A stretch of 64,000 nucleotides of DNA from Bradyrhizobium sp. WSM1417 (GTDB taxonomy: Bacteria; Pseudomonadota; Alphaproteobacteria; Rhizobiales; Xanthobacteraceae): assembly GCF_000515415.1 (NCBI RefSeq), contig NZ_KI911783.1:6311831-6375830 (forward strand). The letters run 5' to 3'. The notes below the pieces were generated by a model. That model did not search any database. It was not told where the DNA came from and saw only the letters and a program-made list of their open reading frames with translations. Below, in pieces: positions 44,313 through 52,968 of this stretch. The translations under genes were made by a program, and so were the position numbers. Numbering within the stretch: the first letter of the stretch is position 1; each line of letters begins with the position of its first letter.

Positions 44313-45874
44313 ACGACAGGGACAAACCTGTTAACCCATTCGGGCGCGCTGAGCGGACGATCATCCGGCCAAATCCTGGCGGTCGATTGCCGCAGGCCCC
44401 CCCGCCCGCACCTCCGCCAACCGGAGGGATGCAACCGTCGCGCGCGCCATATTCACCCGTCCCCACTCCGGACAATGCAGCGCCCTATCAGCAGCCGCCA
44501 GCGTCCCAGTATCAGCCGATCCCCCCTCCGGTTGCACCGGTTGCGCATCCAGGCGCCTCGTTCGCGCCCGCGCCCTCGACGCCAGTGTCCGAGGAGTGGA
44601 TCTCTTCGCAAAATCAGCCGGCCCCAAGGGCGGACCTGCCCACCGCGCCGCCCTTGCGCGTAGATGATCTGGTCGCGCCGGCCGCCAACCCGATCATGCG
44701 GGCAGCCGGGCCTTTGCTGCAGCTTTTGGGCCGACTGCGCGTCGCGCTGCTCCGGGCGTCCTTTGCCAGCCTGATGGATCAGGTCGCCGACGCCGTGAAG
44801 TTCTTCGAGAAGGATATTCGCTCCGCAGGTATTTCCGAACAAACGGCCAACACCGCCAAATACATCCTGTGTGCAACCGCCGACGACATTGTACAGCACA
44901 TCCCGACAGATGACCGGCATGTGTGGGCGCAATACAGCATGCTGAGCCGCTTCTTCGGCGAGCGCGTCGGTGGTGTCCGCTTCTTCGAAATTCTGGATCG
45001 TCTGAAAGCCGACCCGCTCGTGAACTATCCCGTGCTGGAATTGCAGCATGCCTGCCTCGCCCTGGGCTTCCAGGGCATGCACCGGGCCTCGGCCGGCGGT
45101 CTGCCGGCGCTACAGCAGATCCAGCGCAACCTATATGAATTGCTGCGCCAAGTACGTCCCCGGATGATGCGCGACCTGTCGCCGCATTGGCAGGGTCAGG
45201 CTCTCGCCGGGCGCAGATCGAGGATCACAATCCCGACTTGGCTCGTTGCCTCGGTCGTAACAGCCTTGCTGTTCGCCGGCTTCATCACGCTGAGAACCTG
45301 GTTGACGTCACGCACCGAGACCGCCGCCCAGTTGGCGTTCTCGCTACATCCCACCGACAAGATCGAGCTCAAGCGCAAGATCATAGCGCCCCCGCCTCCC
45401 CCGCCACCGCCTCCGCCGCCGGTGCCCGACCGGATCACGCAGTTGCAGCGGATTCGCAATGCGCTTGCGGCTGAAAATACCGCTTGCAAGATGACGGCGG
45501 ATCAGACCGCGAGCTTCATCGTCATCCGCGTCTGCAATCTAATCCTATTTGATTCAGGTAAGGCCACGGTGCTTGACGCTTTCAAGCCGGTGGCGACTCG
45601 ACTTGCCGCCACGCTCGAAAAGGAACCGGGCAAGATCCGCGTCGTGGGCCACACAGACAATACCCCCATGAGCAGTACGCGCTTCCCGTCGAATTATGCC
45701 CTGTCGCTTGAACGAGCCAAGGCCGTTGCGGCCGTGCTGAAGCAAGGCCTGAGCGATCCGAACCGTGTCGATGTCGAGGGCAAGGCTGCGGATGTGCCAA
45801 TCGATACCAACAATACGCCCGAAGGGCGCGCGAACAACCGACGCGTCGAAGTCTTCATTGCACGAAGTGAATAG
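44309..45874 (+). CDS. tssL: T6SS inner-membrane protein TssL (DotU) with OmpA-like peptidoglycan-binding domain
   Basis: 521 residues. A Pro-rich cytoplasmic N-terminus (1-120) precedes the DotU/IcmH helical domain at about 130-295 (CATADDIVQHIPTDDRHVW, LSRFFGERVGGVRFFEILD). One membrane helix lies at about 309-328, then a polyproline run at 361-372, and a periplasmic OmpA C-terminal domain (LILFDSGKATVLDAFKP, VVGHTDNTPM, NYALSLERAKAVAAVL, ANNRRVEVFI). This is an evolved TssL that anchors the system to peptidoglycan itself, which fits the absence of TssJ and a separate TagL in this locus. Confidence 0.96.
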   Translation: MNDRDKPVNPFGRAERTIIRPNPGGRLPQAPPPAPPPTGGMQPSRAPYSPVPTPDNAAPYQQPPASQYQPIPPPVAPVAHPGASFAPAPSTPVSEEWISSQNQPAPRADLPTAPPLRVDDLVAPAANPIMRAAGPLLQLLGRLRVALLRASFASLMDQVADAVKFFEKDIRSAGISEQTANTAKYILCATADDIVQHIPTDDRHVWAQYSMLSRFFGERVGGVRFFEILDRLKADPLVNYPVLELQHACLALGFQGMHRASAGGLPALQQIQRNLYELLRQVRPRMMRDLSPHWQGQALAGRRSRITIPTWLVASVVTALLFAGFITLRTWLTSRTETAAQLAFSLHPTDKIELKRKIIAPPPPPPPPPPPVPDRITQLQRIRNALAAENTACKMTADQTASFIVIRVCNLILFDSGKATVLDAFKPVATRLAATLEKEPGKIRVVGHTDNTPMSSTRFPSNYALSLERAKAVAAVLKQGLSDPNRVDVEGKAADVPIDTNNTPEGRANNRRVEVFIARSE

Positions 45875-45897
45875 CCGTCAGGCGAGAAAGCAAAACT

Positions 45898-48800
45898 ATG
45901 CTGGGGAAACGAATTCTTCGCATCGTTCTGACAGGGGTCGGGCTGACCTCGCTCGCGGCTTTGGTCTATCTCGCCGGTCCGATGATTGCGATCGGGAAGT
46001 ATCATCCGCTCGAAAGCTACATCGTCCGCGAGACTATCATCCTGCTGCTCGTGACCGGCGTCGCCGCCTTCGGCAGTTTCAGCTTTTATAAGCATCGCAA
46101 GAATTCACAGAAGATTGCTGAGGGAATCGCAGGCGAAGGCGAGCCGGTCGATGACGAACCGGTCCTGAAGGAGCGCATGAAGGATGCGCTCGCGACGCTC
46201 AAGACGGCAGGCGGAGGCAAGTCCGGTTATCTTTATGAGCTGCCATGGTACATCATCATCGGCCCGCCTGGTTCGGGCAAGACCACGGCTCTGGTGAACT
46301 CGGGCCTGAAGTTTCCGCTCTCGCAGGGCACGACGCCCTCTGCGGTAGCTGGCCTCGGCGGCACGCGCTATTGTGATTGGTGGTTCACGGAAGAGGCCGT
46401 GCTGATCGACACCGCCGGCCGTTACACCACCCAGGATTCCGATGCGAAGTCCGACAAGCAGAGCTGGTTCTCCTTCCTCGATCTCCTCAAGAAGAATAGA
46501 CCGCGGCAGCCCATCAACGGCGTGCTGATCGCCATCAGCATCGAGGACCTGATTACGTTGCCGCCGGCGGAGATCACCGCGCACGCCAATGCCATTCGCG
46601 CACGCCTGCTCGACCTGCATCAGCGATTGAAGGTCGATTTCCCGGTCTATGCGCTCTTCACCAAGGCCGACCTGGTTGCGGGCTTCACCGAGTATTTCAG
46701 CTACCTCAACGAGGCGGGACGCAGACAGGTGTGGGGCGCGACCTTCCAGACCGCCAACAAAAAGCAGAATATGGTCGGCGACGTGCCGAAGCAGTTCGAT
46801 GAATTGCTGGAGTGGCTGAGCGAGGAGACGATCGATCGTCTCCAGGAAGAACCGTCGCCTAACTATCGCGTGTCAGTGTTCGGCTTCGCCGCCCAGATGA
46901 CGAGACTAAAACCGATCCTGGCGAGTTTTCTCACGCAAATATTCGAACCAACCCGTTATCACGTCAACGCGACGCTGCGCGGCTTCTATTTCACCTCGGG
47001 AACCCAGCAGGGCACGCCGATCGATCAATTAGTCGGATCGCTGGCGCGGGCGTTCGGTGCCGAGCAGATTGCCGCCACAAGCTATTCCGGCGTCGGCAAG
47101 AGCTTCTTCCTGACCAACCTGATTTCCAAAGTAATCATCGGCGAGGCCGACTGGGTGTCCACCGATCGGGCGGCCATTCGCCGCGCCCTGATCCTGAAAG
47201 CGACGGCGCTGACGCTGATCGGGCTGGTTACAGCCGGATTAGCGGTCGCCTGGCTCACGAGCTACAACCGCAATCGCGACCTCATTGCCGCCAACGAGAG
47301 CGCCGATCAGGAATATGCAGCGGTCGCCGCCCCACTGGTTAAGCAAACGATCATCGACGATCGCGAGCTTCACAAGGTGCTTCCCCTGCTGCAGCAATTG
47401 CGCAATACGCCGGTGGGTTACGGCACCAGGTCCGCGCCGACGCCTACGGCAGCCGAATTCGGCTTGAGCCAGCGCGATCGACTCCAATCCTCGTCACAGA
47501 CGGCGTATCACACCGCCCTCGAGCGGCTGTTCCGACCGAGACTGCTGTACCGCCTCGAAGAGCAACTCAATGCACGCATTAGCGATGGCGGTTTTGTGTA
47601 CGAATCGCTCAAGGTTTACATGATGCTGGGGGGTCTGCATCCGCCGGACAAGGCGCTGATCAAATCATGGATGCAACGTGACTGGGCCGACAATCTCTAT
47701 CCGGGACCGACCAATTCTGAGGGACGCAAGCTACTGGAAGAACACCTGGACGCGATGTTCGATTTGGAAACCGAAGATCCGCCGCTAGTCGAACTGGATG
47801 GCCGCCTGGTTCTCGAAGCGCAGAAGACGCTGGCTCGACTTAGCGTCGCCCAGCGCGCCTACGAACTCCTAAAATCGGAAGCACGATCGGCCGCCGCCGA
47901 CGATTGGGTTGTCGCGCGCAAAGGCGGCATCGACGTGGCCAACGTGTTCGAAGGCACCAAGGGACAACCGCTCGATCAGATCAACGTGCCAGCCTTCTTC
48001 ACCTATCGAGGCTTCCACGAGCGTTTCATGGCCAAGCTGGGTGATCTTGCCGAGCGAATGAAGCAGGATCGCTGGGTGCTCGGCGAACCCGGGCAAGAGA
48101 CTGCTTTAAATCAGCAATACGACAATCTCGCCAATAATCTGCTCGATCTCTATGGCAACGGCTTCATCGCGGCTTGGCGCGAAGCCCTGAGCAATATCAA
48201 GATGAAGAAGTTGCTCGCCGACAAGCCGAAATACCAAGCATTGCGGGCGGTGTCGGCACCGACATCGCCGCTGCGGTTGCTCCTCGAGTCGATCAAGGAA
48301 GAGACGGCTCTGACGCGGGAACGTCCGAAGCCGGCCAGTTCGGACAAGCAGGCTTCGACGGTGGACAAGAAGGCCGCAACGGTTGCACTGCTTTTTAATA
48401 CGCAGGATGGCCCCCCGGGCGCAAAGATCGAGGAGCAGTTTAAACCATACCACGCCGTGCTCGAGGGTGACAGCACAAGGCGCCCGATCGATTCAGTTGT
48501 CGGCAATCTGAACGATATCGCTCAAAGCCTAACATTGATGATCGAGAATTCGATGCTGATCGGGCAGGCTACAGCCGCGCTGCAGACCCAGGTTGCAACG
48601 CTGCGCAACAATGCCTCGCGGATGCCGCCGCCATTCTCGGACATGCTACGCGGTGCCGCCGCCGAATTCGAGGGCGACATGGCGGCCGCGACAGCTGGGC
48701 AGCTGCTCGTGACGTTGCGCGACCAGGTGATCCCCATCTGTCAGCAAGTCCTGACGAATCGCTATCCCTTCGTTCGAGGCAGTAACCAGGAAGTTCCGCT

Positions 48801-49440
48801 GGCCGACTTCGCAAAACTCTTCAGCCCGAATGGTGTATTGGACAAGTTCTTCACCCAGTCGCTTGCGCCCTACGCTGACACGTCAAAGCCTGAATGGGTC
48901 TGGCGTAAGGACAATGCGGTTGGCGCCACCCTATCGGCGGATACGTTGAAGCAATTTCAACGCGCCGCCTATATTCGAGATGCCTTCTTCCAGACTGGCG
49001 GCAATCAGCCCGCCGTGGCGATGTCCATCTTGCCGCCTGTGATCAACGGCCCCGGGGCCAGCGCGAAGATGGAGGTGGGCGGCACCGCGATCGTCAGCCC
49101 CAATCCGCAGCCGGCCGCGGGAGGGATGATGACCCCAGCCCCGCCGCCTCAGCCCCTGTCCAACTCGCCCGTGAATGTGCAATGGCCGGCTCCGTCAATG
49201 CGAACAGCAATCTCAGTCGTCAGCGACACCACCGGCCAACCGTCCATCCTTGAACGCACTGGACCGTGGTCGCTGTTCAGATTGCTTGAGGCGGGATCAA
49301 TGTCGGCGCGCGCCGAAACCGCGACCGCCAGCTTTATCGTCGCTGGCCGCGAATTGCGCTATCAAATCACCACGGGTTCGATCAAAAATCCCCTCAACTT
49401 GGCTGCGCTGCGCGAGTTTCGCTGTCCGACCGGGATATAA
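45898..49440 (+). CDS. tssM: T6SS inner-membrane protein TssM (IcmF)
   Basis: 1180-residue core of the membrane complex. Two membrane helices lie at about 10-33 and 45-64, a cytoplasmic GTPase-like domain has Walker A GPPGSGKTT at 122-130 and VLIDTAGRYTTQDSD, and a third helix lies near residues 430-455 (TALTLIGLVTAGLAVAWLTS). The large periplasmic part includes the ImcF-related and DUF1215-type C-terminal regions. The Walker A motif is complete, so it may bind and hydrolyse nucleotide as in Agrobacterium TssM. It starts 23 nt after tssL. Confidence 0.96.
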   Translation: MLGKRILRIVLTGVGLTSLAALVYLAGPMIAIGKYHPLESYIVRETIILLLVTGVAAFGSFSFYKHRKNSQKIAEGIAGEGEPVDDEPVLKERMKDALATLKTAGGGKSGYLYELPWYIIIGPPGSGKTTALVNSGLKFPLSQGTTPSAVAGLGGTRYCDWWFTEEAVLIDTAGRYTTQDSDAKSDKQSWFSFLDLLKKNRPRQPINGVLIAISIEDLITLPPAEITAHANAIRARLLDLHQRLKVDFPVYALFTKADLVAGFTEYFSYLNEAGRRQVWGATFQTANKKQNMVGDVPKQFDELLEWLSEETIDRLQEEPSPNYRVSVFGFAAQMTRLKPILASFLTQIFEPTRYHVNATLRGFYFTSGTQQGTPIDQLVGSLARAFGAEQIAATSYSGVGKSFFLTNLISKVIIGEADWVSTDRAAIRRALILKATALTLIGLVTAGLAVAWLTSYNRNRDLIAANESADQEYAAVAAPLVKQTIIDDRELHKVLPLLQQLRNTPVGYGTRSAPTPTAAEFGLSQRDRLQSSSQTAYHTALERLFRPRLLYRLEEQLNARISDGGFVYESLKVYMMLGGLHPPDKALIKSWMQRDWADNLYPGPTNSEGRKLLEEHLDAMFDLETEDPPLVELDGRLVLEAQKTLARLSVAQRAYELLKSEARSAAADDWVVARKGGIDVANVFEGTKGQPLDQINVPAFFTYRGFHERFMAKLGDLAERMKQDRWVLGEPGQETALNQQYDNLANNLLDLYGNGFIAAWREALSNIKMKKLLADKPKYQALRAVSAPTSPLRLLLESIKEETALTRERPKPASSDKQASTVDKKAATVALLFNTQDGPPGAKIEEQFKPYHAVLEGDSTRRPIDSVVGNLNDIAQSLTLMIENSMLIGQATAALQTQVATLRNNASRMPPPFSDMLRGAAAEFEGDMAAATAGQLLVTLRDQVIPICQQVLTNRYPFVRGSNQEVPLADFAKLFSPNGVLDKFFTQSLAPYADTSKPEWVWRKDNAVGATLSADTLKQFQRAAYIRDAFFQTGGNQPAVAMSILPPVINGPGASAKMEVGGTAIVSPNPQPAAGGMMTPAPPPQPLSNSPVNVQWPAPSMRTAISVVSDTTGQPSILERTGPWSLFRLLEAGSMSARAETATASFIVAGRELRYQITTGSIKNPLNLAALREFRCPTGI

Positions 49441-49442
49441 GC

Positions 49443-50144
49443 ATGCGGTGTGGTCTCTTCGGCAAGCTGTCAGCCAAGCGCGACTTCATCGCGTTGGCAA
49501 CGCCGCGCTCTTTTCTGGAAAAGTGGGAGCCGTGGGTACAATCCTGCATGTCGGCGAGCCAGCATCAGCTCGGCCCGGGTTGGCAAGGCGCCTATCTGAC
49601 CGCGCCGCTCTGGCGGTTTTGGCTCGGCGCCGACGTGGCGGGCGCCACCGTGCTGGGTGTCTTTATGCCCTCCGTCGACGGAGTTGGACGCTACTATCCG
49701 TTGACACTGATGGCGGTGGCGGATCCGAATTTTTCAATTGCGCCGCCCGATTTGAATTCTCAGGGCGACTGGTTTGCTCAGGCTGAGGACTTTTTGCTCA
49801 CGACGCTGGAGCGGAGCAAGACATTTGACGAGACATCGGCGGCATTAGACGCTTTGCCGCAGCCGGAGGCACAAGCGACGGAAAATGGCGGAAACGAAGT
49901 GATCCGGCTCGCTGATGCCACTGTCGGTCTTCCGACCGCCGGCAAGTCGGTTCAGGATGCCCTCACGACATTGCGCGCGAATAACCATAGCACCTCTGCC
50001 GCTGCAACGTTCTGGTGGACCGAAGGCGGCGGCGAGTTTCCACCGCTGGCGCTATCGGCCCGAGGTCTCCTCGATCCGTTCTGCTACACGATGATGCTGA
50101 CGGGGAAACTCCCCGCCGAAGCAGACAATTCCGTGCAAGCTTGA
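49443..50144 (+). CDS. tagF: T6SS regulator TagF (ImpM)
   Basis: 233-residue cytoplasmic protein of the DUF2094/ImpM family that represses assembly post-translationally in other systems by acting on Fha. Family features: GLFGKLSAKRDFIALATPRS at the start, APLWRFWLGADVAGATVLG and GVFMPSVDGVGRYYPLTLMA. It begins 2 nt after tssM and precedes the phosphatase gene by 9 nt, forming the tagF-pppA-ppkA control module. Confidence 0.94.
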   Translation: MRCGLFGKLSAKRDFIALATPRSFLEKWEPWVQSCMSASQHQLGPGWQGAYLTAPLWRFWLGADVAGATVLGVFMPSVDGVGRYYPLTLMAVADPNFSIAPPDLNSQGDWFAQAEDFLLTTLERSKTFDETSAALDALPQPEAQATENGGNEVIRLADATVGLPTAGKSVQDALTTLRANNHSTSAAATFWWTEGGGEFPPLALSARGLLDPFCYTMMLTGKLPAEADNSVQA

Positions 50145-50153
50145 GAAATACAA

Positions 50154-50948
50154 ATGGACCAATCATCGTATGAATTCGATGCAGGTTCTGCGAGCCACCC
50201 TGGCAAGGTCAGGTCGCGCAACGAGGACGCCCTGCTGGTGCGCACGGATATCGGCCTTTGGGCCGTGGCAGACGGCATGGGCGGCCACGACATGGGCGAT
50301 CTCGCTAGCGGGCTGATCGTTCAAGCTCTCGATGGCATCTCGGACCCACGGAGCGCGTTGCAGCTGCTAGAAGAGGCCGAAAAGCGTATTTTTCAGGCCA
50401 ATCGCCAAATCATCGAGCTCAGCCGGCAGCGCGGTGGCGGCATCATCGGCTCGACGGTCACGATCCTGTTGATCTCAGAGGATCATTTCGCCTGCATATG
50501 GGCCGGTGACAGCCGTCTCTATCTGGTAAGCCACCAGGTTATCAAACAGATATCGCGGGACCACACGGAGGTGGAGGAGATGCTGGCCGCGGGCGCGGTC
50601 ACGGCGGAAGAAGCCAGGCTACTACCGCAAAACGTCATTACAAAAGCGATCGGAGTTCACGACAACCCTGAGCTCGAGGTCGTGACCGGCGCATTCGCGG
50701 AATCGGATGTTTTCATTCTCTGCAGTGACGGGCTCACCAAACACGTCTCTGAACAGGAGATCCTCCGTTACACCACGACTGGCGATGCACGGTCCATCTC
50801 CACCAATCTCGTTGACCTCGCCGTGGAAAGGGGAGGCCTGGACAACATTACGGTGGTGGTCGTCCGCGCGCTGCGCGATAAGCCTGCCGGCGAATCCGCG
50901 CCAGACGTCAAAACGGGCGATTCGCCGGAATCGGACTTCTGGGAGTGA
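50154..50948 (+). CDS. pppA: T6SS serine/threonine phosphatase PppA (PP2C family)
   Basis: 264-residue PP2C-type, metal-dependent phosphatase that reverses PpkA phosphorylation. All motifs are visible: GKVRSRNEDALLV, WAVADGMGGHDMGDLASG, IGSTVTILLI, IWAGDSRLYLV, SRDHTEVEEM, CSDGLTKHV and DNITVVVVRAL, with the metal-binding aspartates in the DGMGG, SDG and DN motifs. It lies 4 nt upstream of the kinase gene. Confidence 0.95.
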   Translation: MDQSSYEFDAGSASHPGKVRSRNEDALLVRTDIGLWAVADGMGGHDMGDLASGLIVQALDGISDPRSALQLLEEAEKRIFQANRQIIELSRQRGGGIIGSTVTILLISEDHFACIWAGDSRLYLVSHQVIKQISRDHTEVEEMLAAGAVTAEEARLLPQNVITKAIGVHDNPELEVVTGAFAESDVFILCSDGLTKHVSEQEILRYTTTGDARSISTNLVDLAVERGGLDNITVVVVRALRDKPAGESAPDVKTGDSPESDFWE

Positions 50949-50952
50949 CGAG

Positions 50953-52725
50953 GTGAAACCTCAAGATCCATATCGGCCGGCACACCACGGCGTTCCTCCC
51001 GGCATGCGCCTGAACGGCATCTACGAAATCGATCGCATGATCGGGGTAGGTGGAATGGGCGAAGTTTATAAGGGACATGAAATCCAGACCGGGACCGCTG
51101 TCGCGATCAAGATGCTGGTGCCTGACATGGCCGAGAACGAGGCTGCGCTCGCGCTGTTCCGGCGCGAGGCTTCGGCGCTGCATTACCTCATGCACGACGC
51201 CATCGTTCGCTACTTCGTGTTCACTGTCGAGCCAATCCTGCAGCGTCCCTACCTGGCAATGGAATATGTTGACGGACGGTCGCTGGCCGATCTCCTGGAA
51301 GAAGGACCGCTGACGCTGGAAGCCCTGTTGCGCCTAACGAAAAGGGTTGCTTCCGGGCTGAAGGCTGCTCATGAGAGGGGCATCATTCATCGCGACGTAT
51401 CGCCCGACAACATCATCATTCCGCAGAATGACGTGGCGCGGGCCAAAATCATCGATTTTGGCATCGCGCGTTCGACGCAACTCGGGGACGCTACGATCAT
51501 TGGCTCCGGATTTGCCGGCAAGCATAACTACGTGTCGCCGGAGCAGATCGGCCTGTTCGGCGGCGAGATTAATGCGCAGTCGGACGTCTACAGCCTCGGG
51601 CTTGTGCTGTTCTATGCCGTGACCGGCCAGAAACTCGATATGGGCGGTACGCAATTTCAGCTCGTCGAAAAGCGCAGGAAAGTCCCCGACCTCGGCGCCA
51701 TCGATGCCCGGATACGGCCGCTGTTTGAACAGATGCTTCAGCCGGATCCAAAAGACCGGCCAACGATGGCTGATGTTGAGAATTGGACCGTCGGCTCGGC
51801 GCCGAGCATCATGTCCTCCAAGAGGGCCGCGCGAGAACTGGCACGAGATGGGCAATCGCGTTTCGGGCAAAGCTGGATGCGCTACGGCGCCATCGCGCTC
51901 GCGGTGCTGGTTTTGGTGGGAGGCGGGGCGGCCGCTTATCGCTACTACCCGTTCGGGCTGCGCTCCCAGCAGCAGTCCAACAATTCACCGCAACCACCAA
52001 AAACCAATTTGGCGCCGATCCGTCCCCCCATCATCACGCCATCGCCGAGTGACGTAGCGAAGGAACCGACGCCCCGACCGCAAATCGACATGCCTGGCCG
52101 CCCCGAACTCGCCCGTCGCTATCTCCAGCAATACGATGGCGGAGACTGCTTCTTCATCATGCCCGTAGCGGTCGGCACGAGCGCGGCCGTGGTCGAAGGC
52201 TTCGGCGCATCGACCGCGCCATTCGATGTGCTCGATCGTTCCTTCAAGAAGTCGCAAGGTTTTGAGGCCTCGATCGGGATCCGGCTCGTGACCCCGCCGC
52301 AATGCCCCGCTATCACCTTCTTGAATAAAGTCCGAGGAGATGCCGCCCGCGCGCCCCGTATCTCTCTAGGGTCTGTCAAAATCCGTCCCAGCGAGACGCT
52401 ATCTGGTAACATTGAGAACTTCGCGAACCGCGTCGTCGAACTGCTCCTGGTCTCCGAAGATGGGCAAGTCCAGAACATCTCCTATTATCTGAAGCCGGGC
52501 ACCGACGCGCTCTCCTTCTCCATCGAGATGAAGCGAGCGGAGGACACTCTGGGCTCGAGCGTGCCGCAGCTGATTATGGCCGTAACAACCCCGAAGGTCC
52601 TGGACTCGATCAGGCAGCCGCGACCGATGCCGGCGGATCAGTTCTTCCTCCAAGTCCTCAGCGAAGCCCAGCGGAGCGGCATGACCCTGAACGCGTCGGC
52701 TCGCTACATCACAATTCAGAAATAG
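50953..52725 (+). CDS. ppkA: T6SS serine/threonine kinase PpkA
   Basis: 590-residue transmembrane kinase from GTG 50953 (GGAG 8 nt upstream); a longer in-frame extension runs into pppA and is rejected. The kinase domain covers about 20-285: glycine loop GVGGMGEVYKG, Lys53 in VAIKML, catalytic Asp148 in HRDVSPDNIII, and DFGIARS at 168. One membrane helix lies at about 311-331. A periplasmic C-terminal domain of about 255 residues with a Pro-rich neck probably senses an envelope signal. With PppA, the two TagH proteins and TagF it forms a threonine-phosphorylation pathway controlling T6SS assembly. Confidence 0.95.
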   Translation: MKPQDPYRPAHHGVPPGMRLNGIYEIDRMIGVGGMGEVYKGHEIQTGTAVAIKMLVPDMAENEAALALFRREASALHYLMHDAIVRYFVFTVEPILQRPYLAMEYVDGRSLADLLEEGPLTLEALLRLTKRVASGLKAAHERGIIHRDVSPDNIIIPQNDVARAKIIDFGIARSTQLGDATIIGSGFAGKHNYVSPEQIGLFGGEINAQSDVYSLGLVLFYAVTGQKLDMGGTQFQLVEKRRKVPDLGAIDARIRPLFEQMLQPDPKDRPTMADVENWTVGSAPSIMSSKRAARELARDGQSRFGQSWMRYGAIALAVLVLVGGGAAAYRYYPFGLRSQQQSNNSPQPPKTNLAPIRPPIITPSPSDVAKEPTPRPQIDMPGRPELARRYLQQYDGGDCFFIMPVAVGTSAAVVEGFGASTAPFDVLDRSFKKSQGFEASIGIRLVTPPQCPAITFLNKVRGDAARAPRISLGSVKIRPSETLSGNIENFANRVVELLLVSEDGQVQNISYYLKPGTDALSFSIEMKRAEDTLGSSVPQLIMAVTTPKVLDSIRQPRPMPADQFFLQVLSEAQRSGMTLNASARYITIQK

Positions 52726-52968
52726 CAGCCGCAACACCGGTGGCGGGCGGCCTGCCCGACAAGGTTATTATCCTTTCATTTTCAGGTACTTAATAGATCT
52801 CATAGCCGCCGAAAATGGCGTGGCCCACTTGTCATCGCCGCCTCGTCATCCCTGAACCTGAAGCTCATTAACACACACTCATCAACAACCGTTGCAAGGC
52901 AGTTGTGGCTGCCCTATAAACGCGTGATTGGTTTAGTTTTTTTGCGGTTTTCCGCGCTTTGGCAGGGC

